This document shows, one piece after another, positions 25,613-33,114 of a stretch of 64,000 nt of DNA (its first letter is position 1; each line of letters begins with the position of its first letter). The notes under the pieces were generated by a model. It was not told the DNA's origin. It did not search any database and saw only the letters and a list, made by a program, of their open reading frames with translations. The stretch is from Lysobacter auxotrophicus. GTDB lineage: Bacteria; Pseudomonadota; Gammaproteobacteria; Xanthomonadales; Xanthomonadaceae. Made by a program: the position numbers and the translations under genes. Location of the stretch: positions 558,001 through 622,000 of the forward strand of contig NZ_AP027041.1 of assembly GCF_027924565.1 (NCBI RefSeq), given 5' to 3'.

Positions 25613-27043
25613 TCACTGCATCAGCAGGTCGGCCCGCCGGTTGCCGCGGAGAATGCGCAGGACCAACTGTGCCGGACGCTGCGTGAAGCTCGCGCGGAAG
25701 CCGGGCAGGTCTTCGAAGTTCCCCGCGCTCGATGCGATCACCACATCGTCCTTGCGCAGGCCGTTGGTTTCGGCGCGACTGCCGCGTGCCACCGACTCCA
25801 CCATCACGCCCGACAAGCCCGCCTGGCGCAGGCGTTCGGGCAGGTCGGCGAAGCTCGCGCCGGTGAGGCGCGCGTCGAGCTCGGTTCCCACGTACGCCTT
25901 GGGCTGTTCGCGCAGCGAGGTGGTCAGCGTCAGCGGCTTGCCGTCGCGACGCACGTCCAGCGTGATGCGGCTGCCCACCGCCTGCAGCCCTTCGAAGTTG
26001 CGCAGCGCGTCGCGATCGTCGATGCGCTCGCCGTTGGCCGCGAGGATCACGTCGCCCACCTTCACCCCGGCGCCCGCCGCGGCGCCGCCGGAGAACACCT
26101 GCGTCACCACCGCGCCGCGCGCTTCGTCCAGGCCCAGCGCCTGCGCGAGGCGCGCGTCGACGTCCTGCGATTCCAGCCCCAGCGTGCCGCGGATCACGAC
26201 GCCGTTGTTGGCGATCAACTGGCCCATGATGTTGCGCGCGAGGCTCGTGGGAATCGCGAAACCCAGGCCGATGTTGCCGGCCATCGAGCCGCGCGGGTTG
26301 AAGCTGGCGGTGTTGATGCCGACGAGCTCGCCGTTGAGGTTCACCAGCGCGCCGCCGGAATTGCCGGGATTGATCGACGCGTCGGTCTGGATGAAGTTCT
26401 GGAAACCCAGCCCGCGCAGGCCGCTGCGGCCCACCGCCGACACGATGCCCGAGGTCACCGTCTGGCCGATGCCGAACGGGTTGCCCACCGCGACGACGAA
26501 ATCGCCCACGCGCAGCGCGCTGGAATCGGCCAGCGGCAGCGCGGTGAGGTTCTGCGCGGGAATGCGCATCAGCGCCACGTCGGTGTCCGGATCGGAGCCG
26601 ACGAAATCGGCCTTCAGCGTGCGGCCGTCGGCGAGCGTCACCGACACCTCGTCGGCGCCTTCGATCACGTGGTGGTTGGTCAGCACGAAGCCCTGTTTGG
26701 CATCGACGATGACGCCCGAGCCGAGCGACTCGTTGATCCGCTCCTGGGTGAGCTCGGGGAACATGCGGCGGAACATCGGGTCGCCGCCGAACGGGCTGAC
26801 CCGCACGCGCTGCTTGGTGTGCACGCTGACCACCGCCGGCGTCACCTTCGCCAGCATCGGCGCGAGCGAGGGCAGCGGCTGGCCGCCGACCACCGCCGGC
26901 AGCGCGGCGACGGTCGGTGCCGTGACGGCCGAGGCGGGCGCGGCCTGAGCCGGCGCTTCCAGGCCGTCGCGGATGGCGGTGGCGGCGAAGCCGCCGAAGG
27001 CGGCGGCGAGGGAGAGGGTAAGCAGGGTCGGCAGCGGGCGCAT
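25613..27043 (-). CDS. degQ: DegQ/DegP-type periplasmic serine protease (Do family)
   Basis: A 476-residue HtrA protease for misfolded envelope proteins. A signal peptide (to about 35) leads to the trypsin-like domain with catalytic triad His125 (LTNHHVIEG), Asp155 (DTDVALMRI) and Ser229 (INPGNSGGALVNL). Two PDZ domains follow: the first from about 285 (with GDVILAANGERIDD), the second ending at the C-terminus (RKDDVVIASSAGNFEDLPG). ATG 27043 is chosen because it begins the signal peptide; an upstream in-frame ATG at 27142 lacks one. The N-terminal loop is shorter than in DegP, which favours DegQ, but the two cannot be separated safely. The 265 bases upstream face the nrdJa promoter divergently. 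Confidence 0.92.
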   Translation of the reverse strand: MRPLPTLLTLSLAAAFGGFAATAIRDGLEAPAQAAPASAVTAPTVAALPAVVGGQPLPSLAPMLAKVTPAVVSVHTKQRVRVSPFGGDPMFRRMFPELTQERINESLGSGVIVDAKQGFVLTNHHVIEGADEVSVTLADGRTLKADFVGSDPDTDVALMRIPAQNLTALPLADSSALRVGDFVVAVGNPFGIGQTVTSGIVSAVGRSGLRGLGFQNFIQTDASINPGNSGGALVNLNGELVGINTASFNPRGSMAGNIGLGFAIPTSLARNIMGQLIANNGVVIRGTLGLESQDVDARLAQALGLDEARGAVVTQVFSGGAAAGAGVKVGDVILAANGERIDDRDALRNFEGLQAVGSRITLDVRRDGKPLTLTTSLREQPKAYVGTELDARLTGASFADLPERLRQAGLSGVMVESVARGSRAETNGLRKDDVVIASSAGNFEDLPGFRASFTQRPAQLVLRILRGNRRADLLMQ

Positions 27044-27307
27044 CGCGTCGGTCGCAGGCAGGTGGATTGGGGTTGCGCGGGAGGCCGGATCGGCGCGGCG
27101 ATGGGCTTTCGCCGTGTCCGCCGCTCCCCGTCGCGGAGGCATTCAGTTTCCCTGAACGGCATTAAATACGCGATGAAGTTTTTCGCCGCGACAGCCCCGC
27201 GCAGGGCACTTCGGCGGGCTCCCGCGCACGTTCGCGCCAGCTTCGGCAAGCGTCTTCGTGACGCTGCTTGACCGCCATCACAGCTGTGACTGTCATCGAA
27301 AAATCCG

Positions 27308-27336
27308 TTGACACATCCCGGGGGCGGGGGTAGCTT
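27308..27336 (+). promoter_or_regulatory. Sigma70 promoter of nrdJa
   Basis: TTGACA (27308-27313) and TAGCTT (27331-27336) are 17 bases apart, making this the best promoter match in the window. A start near 27343 leaves a leader of about 285 bases. The palindrome TCACAGCTGTGA lies at 27278-27289, 18 bases before the -35 box. Confidence 0.75.
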
Positions 27337-27352
27337 GGGCCCTCGCCTCGCG

Positions 27353-27368
27353 CCACTACATCTAGTGG
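27353..27368. promoter_or_regulatory. NrdR box upstream of nrdJa
   Basis: CCACTACATCTAGTGG is a 16-base near-palindrome that fits the published NrdR consensus (ACACWATATATWGTGT) in most positions. NrdR represses ribonucleotide reductase genes in response to dATP/ATP. The box lies about ten bases downstream of the predicted transcription start, where binding would block initiation or early elongation. Confidence 0.7.
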
Positions 27369-27628
27369 TCGCGGTGGCGGCGGAAACCCAAACTTGGGGT
27401 TTTCGGCTTGATTTTTGCTGATCGTCGGCACCTTCGGGGGAAGGTCCGTGGCGGAGCAGGATGAGCGAGACGAATCTTCAAAACCCATGCCGTCGCGACC
27501 GCTGAAAACGCGGTCGTGGGCATAGCCGTCGGCGCCCTTCGTACGGACGCCAGCGGTGCGGTAGCCACTACATAAGAATCCACGGCGGCAAGGTTCAGGG
27601 CCCGGACCGCCATTGAAAGGAGACAGGC
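27369..27628 (+). promoter_or_regulatory. Long structured 5' leader of nrdJa
   Basis: Together with the sequence before it, this fills the 585-base gap between degQ and nrdJa. Hairpins can be drawn at about 27380-27408 (GAAACCC/GGGTTTTC) and 27496-27516 (CGACCGC/GCGGTCG, flanked by ATGCC/GGCAT). ACTACATAA at 27567-27575 repeats half of the NrdR box. A good ribosome binding site (GAAAGGAGA) precedes the ATG. I see no cobalamin riboswitch core. Confidence 0.5.
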
Positions 27629-29782
27629 ATGAGCACAGTGCGCCTCGAGGCGGTCAAGACAGCCGCGGCCGAGCGGGAAATCCCGATGCAGCCCGCCTCC
27701 CAGGACATCTGGGACAAGAAGTACCGGCTCAAGACCAAGAACGGCACTGCGGTGGACGCCGACATCGACGCCACCTACCAGCGCGTCGCCAAGGCGCTGG
27801 CCGAAGCCGAGCCGACGCCCGAGAAGCAGCAGTACTGGAACGAGCGTTTCGTGTGGGCGCTGCGCCGCGGGGCCATTCCCGCCGGCCGCATCACGTCCAA
27901 CGCCGGCGCGCTCGAGCACAAGCCTGCGACCTCGACGATCAACTGCACCGTGTCGGGCACCATCGAGGACTCGATGGACGGCATCCTGGAGAAGGTGCAT
28001 GAAGCCGGCCTCACGCTGAAGGCCGGTTGCGGCATCGGCTACGAGTTCTCGACGCTGCGCCCGCGCGGCGCGTTCGTCGCCGGCGCCGGCGCGTACACGT
28101 CGGGACCGATGTCCTTCATGGATATCTACGACAAGATGTGCTTCACCGTGTCCTCAGCCGGCGGTCGCCGCGGCGCGCAGATGGGCACGTTCGACGTCAG
28201 CCATCCGGACGTGAAGGACTTCATCCGCGCCAAGCGCGAGGACGGCCGCCTTCGCCAGTTCAACCTGTCGCTGCTGATCACCGACGGCTTCATGCAGGCG
28301 GTGGAGAACGACGCCGACTGGCCGCTGGTGTTCCCGGTGAACATCAAGGAGCGCGGCGACCTCGACGTCAACGACGCCAACCAGGTCGTGTGGCGCGACT
28401 GGCCGACGCACCGCAACTACATCGTGCGCGACGACGGCCTGGTGGCCTGCAAGATCTACGGCCACATCCGTGCGCGGCACCTGTGGGACATGATCATGGT
28501 CTCGACGTACGACTACGCCGAGCCGGGCTTCATCCTCATCGACCGCGTCAACGAGATGAACAACAACTGGTGGTGCGAGAACATCCGCGCCACCAACCCG
28601 TGCGGCGAACAGCCGCTGCCGGCGTACGGCGCGTGCCTGCTGGGCTCGGTCAACCTGACCAAGTTCGTGCGCGACCCGTTCACCGACAAGGCCTCCTTCG
28701 ACTGGGAGGAATATAAGGAAGTCGTGCGCGTGTTCACCCGCATGCTCGACAACGTGGTCGAAGTGAACGGCTTGCCGCTGCCGCAACAGCGCGACGAGAT
28801 CATGCGCAAGCGCCGCCACGGCATGGGCTTCCTCGGCCTGGGCAGCACGGTGACGATGCTGCGCATGAAGTACGGCAGCAAGGAATCGTGCGAGTTCACC
28901 GAGCGCATCGCCCAGGAAATGGCCGTGGCCGGCTGGGAAATGGGCCTGGCGTTGGCGAAGGAAAAGGGCGCCGCGCCGATCATGGAAGAGCGCTTCGAAG
29001 TCACGGCCGAAATGCTGCGCAAGCGTCCGGAAATGAAGAAGGACGGCTGGAAGGTCGGCCAGGAAATCCCGGGCCGCGTGCTGCACGCCAAGTACAGCCG
29101 TTACATGCAGCGCATCGCCACCGTCGCGCCGGAACTGGTCGACGAGCTCGCCGACACCGGCGCGCGCTTCACGCACCACAGCTCCATCGCGCCGACCGGC
29201 ACGATCTCGCTGTCGCTGGCCAACAACGCGTCCAACGGCATCGAGCCGTCGTTCGCGCACCACTACAGCCGCAACGTGATCCGCGAAGGCAAGAAGTCGA
29301 AGGAAAAGGTCGACGTCTATTCGTACGAGCTGCTCGCCTACCGCGAGCTGGTCAATGCGAAGGCGATGCCGTTCTCCGAGGAAGCCGACGCGCAGCTGCC
29401 GGACTACTTCATCGCCGCCGACGACATCACGCCGAAGGAACACGTCGACGTGCAGGCCGCCGCGCAGAAGTGGGTGGACAGCTCGATCTCCAAGACCGCG
29501 AACGTGCCCACGGATTACCCGTACGAGCAGTTCAAGGACATCTACCGCTACGCGCACCAGCAGGGCCTCAAGGGCTGCACCACCTTCCGCTTCAATCCCG
29601 CCGCCTTCCAGGGCGTGCTGGTGAAGGAAGCCGACCTTGAGAACACCACCTACCGCTTCGAACTGGAAGACGGCAGCGTGCTGGAAGTGAAGGGCAACGA
29701 GCAGATCGAATACGACGGCGAAATGCACACCGCCGCCAACCTGTTCGACGCACTCAAGGAAGGCTATTACGGCAAGTTCTGA
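27629..29782 (+). CDS. nrdJa: Adenosylcobalamin-dependent (class II) ribonucleotide reductase, large part
   Basis: A 717-residue catalytic alpha part of a split class II reductase that makes deoxyribonucleotides without oxygen, using coenzyme B12. Catalytic features are Cys106 in TSTINCTVSG, the N-C-E active-site set in ATNPCGEQPLPAYGACLLGS (Asn323, Cys325, Glu327), and SSIAPTGTISLSLANNASNG in the barrel. There is no N-terminal ATP-cone. The protein ends without the redox-active C-terminal cysteine tail; that tail is supplied by the separate nrdJb product, as in Pseudomonas aeruginosa. A sigma70 promoter and an NrdR box lie upstream. Unusually, a histone H1-like gene separates it from nrdJb. 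Confidence 0.93.
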   Translation: MSTVRLEAVKTAAAEREIPMQPASQDIWDKKYRLKTKNGTAVDADIDATYQRVAKALAEAEPTPEKQQYWNERFVWALRRGAIPAGRITSNAGALEHKPATSTINCTVSGTIEDSMDGILEKVHEAGLTLKAGCGIGYEFSTLRPRGAFVAGAGAYTSGPMSFMDIYDKMCFTVSSAGGRRGAQMGTFDVSHPDVKDFIRAKREDGRLRQFNLSLLITDGFMQAVENDADWPLVFPVNIKERGDLDVNDANQVVWRDWPTHRNYIVRDDGLVACKIYGHIRARHLWDMIMVSTYDYAEPGFILIDRVNEMNNNWWCENIRATNPCGEQPLPAYGACLLGSVNLTKFVRDPFTDKASFDWEEYKEVVRVFTRMLDNVVEVNGLPLPQQRDEIMRKRRHGMGFLGLGSTVTMLRMKYGSKESCEFTERIAQEMAVAGWEMGLALAKEKGAAPIMEERFEVTAEMLRKRPEMKKDGWKVGQEIPGRVLHAKYSRYMQRIATVAPELVDELADTGARFTHHSSIAPTGTISLSLANNASNGIEPSFAHHYSRNVIREGKKSKEKVDVYSYELLAYRELVNAKAMPFSEEADAQLPDYFIAADDITPKEHVDVQAAAQKWVDSSISKTANVPTDYPYEQFKDIYRYAHQQGLKGCTTFRFNPAAFQGVLVKEADLENTTYRFELEDGSVLEVKGNEQIEYDGEMHTAANLFDALKEGYYGKF

Positions 29783-29790
29783 GCCTTGGC

Positions 29791-29880
29791 CGTCATCCCC
29801 GCGAAAGCGGGGACCCAGCGACGTTGATCTTCAAGCTTCATCGCGGAGAACCCGGCCGGAAGCCCATTCACCTTCCGGCC
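29791..29880. repeat. Family 2 palindrome and a hairpin after nrdJa
   Basis: CGTCATCCCCGCGAAAGCGG followed by GGACCCAGCG (29791-29820) is a full family 2 unit. A separate 9-bp perfect stem GGCCGGAAG/CTTCCGGCC (29854-29862 with 29872-29880) follows and may terminate nrdJa, although it lacks a T-tract. Confidence 0.75.
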
Positions 29881-29987
29881 CGCAGCAGGTTTAGAGTCGC
29901 TTCGCAGCACCTGTTTTGAGCAAGCGTTTAGCAAGGCCCCGGTTACCGCAACGCCTTACGAATGAGACGCCCGTCAGGAGGGCATAC

Positions 29988-30596
29988 ATGAGCAATGGCA
30001 ACGGAGTGACGGCGACCCTGTCGCAGGCCGCCGACAACGTGAAAGAAACCGTGACCACCTTCAGCAGTGTCGTCATGCAGCGCGCCGATGAAGCGGTGGA
30101 AGCGGCGCGCAAGAACGTTCGCAAGGCCACCAAGGCCGCCAAGAAGGCCGTGGGCAGCGCGAAGAAGAAGCTGGAAAAGGCCTCCGCCGACGCGAAGAAG
30201 GAAGCCGCCACCCTGCGCCGCGAAGCGACCGCCGCGCGCAAGAAGGCCGCCAAGAAGGTCAAGGCCGCACGCAAGGCGGGCAAGACCGACGTCGCGCAGG
30301 CCAAGGGCACCGCCAAGCGCGATGTCGCCGCCGCCAAGCGCAAGGCCGCCAAGAAGACGACGAAGGCGAAGAAGACGCTGGCCGTCACCCGCGGCAAGAC
30401 CGCGGCCAAGACGACCGCGAAGAAAGCCGCCAAGAAGGCCGCGACCAAGCGCACCGCCACGCGCGGCGCCGCGGTTCGCAAGGCCGTGAAGAAATCCGCC
30501 GCAACGACGGCGAAAAAAGCGCCGGCCCGCAAGGCCGCCGCGAAGAAGGCAGTCAAGCGGCCCACCAAGAAGGCCGTGAAGAAAGCTGCCAGGTAA
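29988..30596 (+). CDS. Histone H1-like, Lys/Ala-rich DNA-binding protein
   Basis: A 202-residue, very basic protein. Residues 1-45 are of mixed composition and probably helical (TATLSQAADNVKETVTTFSS). From about 50 onward it consists of repeated Lys/Ala/Thr/Arg blocks such as KKAAKK, AAKKAVK and KTTAKKAAKKAATK, like eukaryotic H1 tails and the AlgP/Hc-type proteins of pseudomonads and xanthomonads. It should bind DNA or RNA non-specifically and help organise the nucleoid. ATG 29988 follows AGGAGG at ideal distance. The repeats make in-frame length changes by slippage likely. It lies between nrdJa and nrdJb, which is not a usual neighbour for it. Confidence 0.85.
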   Translation: MSNGNGVTATLSQAADNVKETVTTFSSVVMQRADEAVEAARKNVRKATKAAKKAVGSAKKKLEKASADAKKEAATLRREATAARKKAAKKVKAARKAGKTDVAQAKGTAKRDVAAAKRKAAKKTTKAKKTLAVTRGKTAAKTTAKKAAKKAATKRTATRGAAVRKAVKKSAATTAKKAPARKAAAKKAVKRPTKKAVKKAAR

Positions 30597-30613
30597 GTCA
30601 GCAAGCCCCGATT

Positions 30614-30642
30614 GGTCGCCGCGCCCACGCGGCGCGGCGACC
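30614..30642. other. Very stable 12-bp hairpin after the H1-like gene
   Basis: GGTCGCCGCGCC-CACGC-GGCGCGGCGACC is a perfect stem with a 5-base loop starting 17 bases after the stop. No T-tract follows, so it may be an mRNA-stabilising or Rho-type end rather than a classical terminator. Confidence 0.65.
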
Positions 30643-30647
30643 GCATT

Positions 30648-30656
30648 ACTACATAA
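30648..30656 (+). promoter_or_regulatory. NrdR-box-like half site before nrdJb
   Basis: ACTACATAA occurs 37 bases before the nrdJb ATG and identically at 27567-27575, 53 bases before the nrdJa ATG. It contains the ACTACAT core of the full box at 27353. The following ACTAG extends the resemblance. Confidence 0.4.
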
Positions 30657-30693
30657 CTAGACCGAAAGATTCACCGCACCAGGAGCGGGTCAC

Positions 30694-31485
30694 ATGGCCG
30701 TCAAGATCGACAAGAAAATCAAGGGTTACAGCGTCGTCACGCCGGAAGACAAGGCGAAAGAGGCCGCAAAGCCCGTCGCCGCGCCGGTCGCCGAGCTGCC
30801 CACGGCCGATGTCATCCAGATGCACGAGCGCATCGAGCGCCCGGAGATTCTGGTGGGCTCCACCTACAAGATCAAATCGCCGCTGTTCGAGCACGCGCTG
30901 TACGTGACCATCAATGACATCGTGCTCAACGCCGGCACCGAACACGAGCTGCGCCGTCCCTTCGAGATCTTCATCAACTCGAAGAACATGGACCACTTCC
31001 AGTGGATCGTCGCGCTCACCCGCATCATGTCCGCCGTGTTCCGCAAGGGCGGCGACGTCACCTTCCTGGTGGACGAAATGAAGGCCGTGTTCGACCCGCG
31101 CGGCGGCTACTGGAAGCCCGGCGGCGTCTACATGCCCTCGCTGGTCGCCGAACTCGGCGCCATCGTCGAGGACCACCTCAAGTCGATCGGCCTGATCCAC
31201 GATCCCGAGATGAGCGACGCCCAGCGCGCACTCATCGCCGAGAAGCGCGCGGCCTACGCGCAGCTCTCAAAAAAAAACGGTGAAGTGAGCGGGAACCCGG
31301 CGGGGGATCTGTTCCCGGAGCCGCGCGTTGCTGACGAACCGCGTTCGGAAGATGTGGAAGTCACGGGCGAGGGGGCTGCGTTTCCGCCTTCTGCCACCAT
31401 GTGCCATAAGTGCTCGACGAAGGCGGTCGTGATTATGGATGGGTGTGCTACTTGCTTGAATTGTGGCTACAGCAAGTGCGGTTGA
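30694..31485 (+). CDS. nrdJb: Class II ribonucleotide reductase, small C-terminal part
   Basis: A 263-residue partner of NrdJa. The N-terminal half (DKKIKGYSVVTPEDKAKEAA, LVGSTYKIKSPLFEHALYVT, HELRRPFEIFINSKNMDHFQ) is the conserved NrdJb domain with DUF3683-like character, followed by a low-complexity linker (about 190-232). The last 28 residues hold six cysteines (237, 240, 251, 254, 257, 262) in CHKC ... GCATCLNCGYSKCG, the zinc/redox tail that re-reduces the active site in class II enzymes. A run of nine A residues crosses codons 192-195, just before the linker; slippage there would give a 196-residue form without the cysteine tail. The start ATG follows CAGGAGCGG. An intrinsic terminator ends the unit. 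Confidence 0.87.
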   Translation: MAVKIDKKIKGYSVVTPEDKAKEAAKPVAAPVAELPTADVIQMHERIERPEILVGSTYKIKSPLFEHALYVTINDIVLNAGTEHELRRPFEIFINSKNMDHFQWIVALTRIMSAVFRKGGDVTFLVDEMKAVFDPRGGYWKPGGVYMPSLVAELGAIVEDHLKSIGLIHDPEMSDAQRALIAEKRAAYAQLSKKNGEVSGNPAGDLFPEPRVADEPRSEDVEVTGEGAAFPPSATMCHKCSTKAVVIMDGCATCLNCGYSKCG

Positions 31486-31504
31486 AGTTCTAAAATTTTC
31501 AGAC

Positions 31505-31534
31505 AGGCCGGGCACGTCTATGCCCGGCCTTTTT
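31505..31534 (+). terminator. Strong Rho-independent terminator after nrdJb
   Basis: The perfect 10-bp stem AGGCCGGGCA-CGTCTA-TGCCCGGCCT runs into TTTTT. It isolates nrdJb from the lower-GC accessory patch that begins right after it. Confidence 0.92.
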
Positions 31535-31557
31535 CGTTGAAGCGACAAGGAAAGGCC

Positions 31558-32943
31558 TTGAAGCGAGCATTCTCTAGTTTTAGGCGCCCCAGCGAAGAGC
31601 AGTTCGATGAACTGTGGAGGAAGGGCGTGCTAGTGGTCGACACAAACATCCTCCTTCAGCTGTATCGAGTTCCTGAGGCCACCCGAAAGGAAATTCTCGA
31701 CATTCTTAGGGCGCTAGGTGATCGGTTGTGGGTTCCTCATCACGTAGGGCTCGAGTTCGAACGAAATCGCCTTGGCGTCATCGCCTCCGCGAGGAAACAA
31801 GCTGACGAGATTCTCCAGGACTTTGCTGGCCTTGAAGGGCTATCAGACAAGATCCGCGCGCTTGAGCTGGATAAGCGCGCGATCGGCGTTGAAGAGGAGC
31901 CGCTACTGATCGCACTTCGTGCGGCGCGTGAGAAGGCCTGCGAAGTCATGCAAACAGTGCGCGAAAGCCACGTCCAGCTCTCTCATGATGATCCGATTCG
32001 AGACGCCATTCATGACCTCTACACGGGGCGCATTGGCGACGCCCCTGTGGACCAAGGAGCTGTTGACGATATGGAGCGCGACGGGCAGCGCCGCTTCGAC
32101 AATCTCGTTCCTCCGGGCTTTCGCGATGCGGGCAAGGACGCGGCTGCGTATGTCGCTAAGGGGCTGCGTTATCAAAGAAGGTTTGGCGATTACGTTGTCT
32201 GGCGACAAACTGTTGATTACGTGAAGGCTCATGGCGTTAGCCATCTGATGTACGCGACTTTAGACAACAAAGAGGACTGGTGGCACAGGCTTCAGGGGCA
32301 AACAGTCGGTCCGTTGCCTGAGCTAGTTCACGAGATGCAGTCTGCAGGGGTCGAAGTATTCTGGATGTACAACCTGCAGCAGCTTGTGGAGCAAAGTAAA
32401 CGCATGGGTGTCGCGGCGGTATCAGACACGACCTTGCAAGAAGTGCAAGAAGTTCAGATGCGTGCAGACCTGATGCCGGAAGGCGAAGGTGCTGACGAGT
32501 ATGTAAAACTCGAACGGCCGCTGTCGGAGTACTCGGAGCGGGAAGCAGCCGTTGCAGAGTGGCTCAAGCAACGAAATATCATCGCGCAGCCGTCTGGGCT
32601 GCTTGCGCCCGATCTAGTAGCCAAGACAGCCGTCGGGAGCGCCGGATACGAGGTGATCTCGTTACGTAGGCCGCAAGATGCGCTTGCTCATTTCGAAGGG
32701 CTCATCCAGGCGCAAGATTCGATCAAGGCGGAGGCCGATGTTAGCGAACTGCACGTCTTCTTCGTCGATGGCAACTACGCAACCAATGCTTGGGCTTTCT
32801 CCGAAAGACTGAGCGATCTAGCCACGAAGTACGTGAGGAATGGCCGCATCGCGTCGATTACCGTCGGCTATCTCCACAAAGGAAGACTGATCCTGAGCGA
32901 CTATGCGAGGCACCCTGATTCAAGACTTCATGGGGCCCGCTAA
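31558..32943 (+). CDS. PIN_8 (DUF4935-type) nuclease-like protein
   Basis: A 461-residue protein. Residues 1-285 match the PIN_8 family: the LW...GVLVVDTNILLQLYR start with acidic Asp28, HHVGLEFERNR (Glu66, Glu68), FGDYVVW (Asp211) and LDNKEDWW (Asp236/Asp240) followed by GQTVGPLPELVHEM. These are the acidic metal ligands of PIN RNases, so an intact nuclease is likely. Residues about 320-461 form an extra alpha/beta domain (PDLVAKTAVGSAGYEVISLR, ELHVFFVDGNYATNAW) I cannot name. No ATG fits. TTG 31558 follows AAGGAAAGG and starts the family pattern; TTG 31537 is the alternative. GC is clearly lower than in neighbours, so it was probably acquired. A defence role is inferred only. Confidence 0.75.
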   Translation: MKRAFSSFRRPSEEQFDELWRKGVLVVDTNILLQLYRVPEATRKEILDILRALGDRLWVPHHVGLEFERNRLGVIASARKQADEILQDFAGLEGLSDKIRALELDKRAIGVEEEPLLIALRAAREKACEVMQTVRESHVQLSHDDPIRDAIHDLYTGRIGDAPVDQGAVDDMERDGQRRFDNLVPPGFRDAGKDAAAYVAKGLRYQRRFGDYVVWRQTVDYVKAHGVSHLMYATLDNKEDWWHRLQGQTVGPLPELVHEMQSAGVEVFWMYNLQQLVEQSKRMGVAAVSDTTLQEVQEVQMRADLMPEGEGADEYVKLERPLSEYSEREAAVAEWLKQRNIIAQPSGLLAPDLVAKTAVGSAGYEVISLRRPQDALAHFEGLIQAQDSIKAEADVSELHVFFVDGNYATNAWAFSERLSDLATKYVRNGRIASITVGYLHKGRLILSDYARHPDSRLHGAR

Positions 32944-32987
32944 ATGCGCGACACTCAACCTAAATCCCATCTCTGAGCAAACAAGAA

Positions 32988-33114
32988 ATGGATCCGAAGC
33001 ATGAGGCGTGGCTCGATGATGCGCTGGTTAAGCATCGTAGACTTACGGACGTCGTGCGCCCGCTCGTGGAAGGCCACTTAAGGGATGCAAGAATTCCGTT
33101 CCTTGCAGCCAGCG
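32988..33114 (+). pseudogene. Truncated gene fragment, possibly RelA/SpoT-domain protein
   Basis: An ATG at 32988 opens about 42 residues of protein-like sequence (MDPKHEAWLDDALVKHRRLT, VVRPLVEGHLRDARIPFLA). They stop making sense exactly where a REP palindrome begins at 33115. The fragment resembles, from memory, the N-terminal helix region of small GTP pyrophosphokinase-type proteins that continue with a GRxK motif; that motif and the rest are missing. It follows the PIN_8 gene by 44 bases and shares its lower GC, so the two may have been one acquired unit. The family call is weak; the truncation is clearer. Confidence 0.35.

Noticed and set aside
27343-27628. Cobalamin riboswitch before nrdJa
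   Set aside because: No B12-box (GCCACTG-type core) or junction elements could be found. The GCCACTA sequences are explained by the NrdR-type motif.
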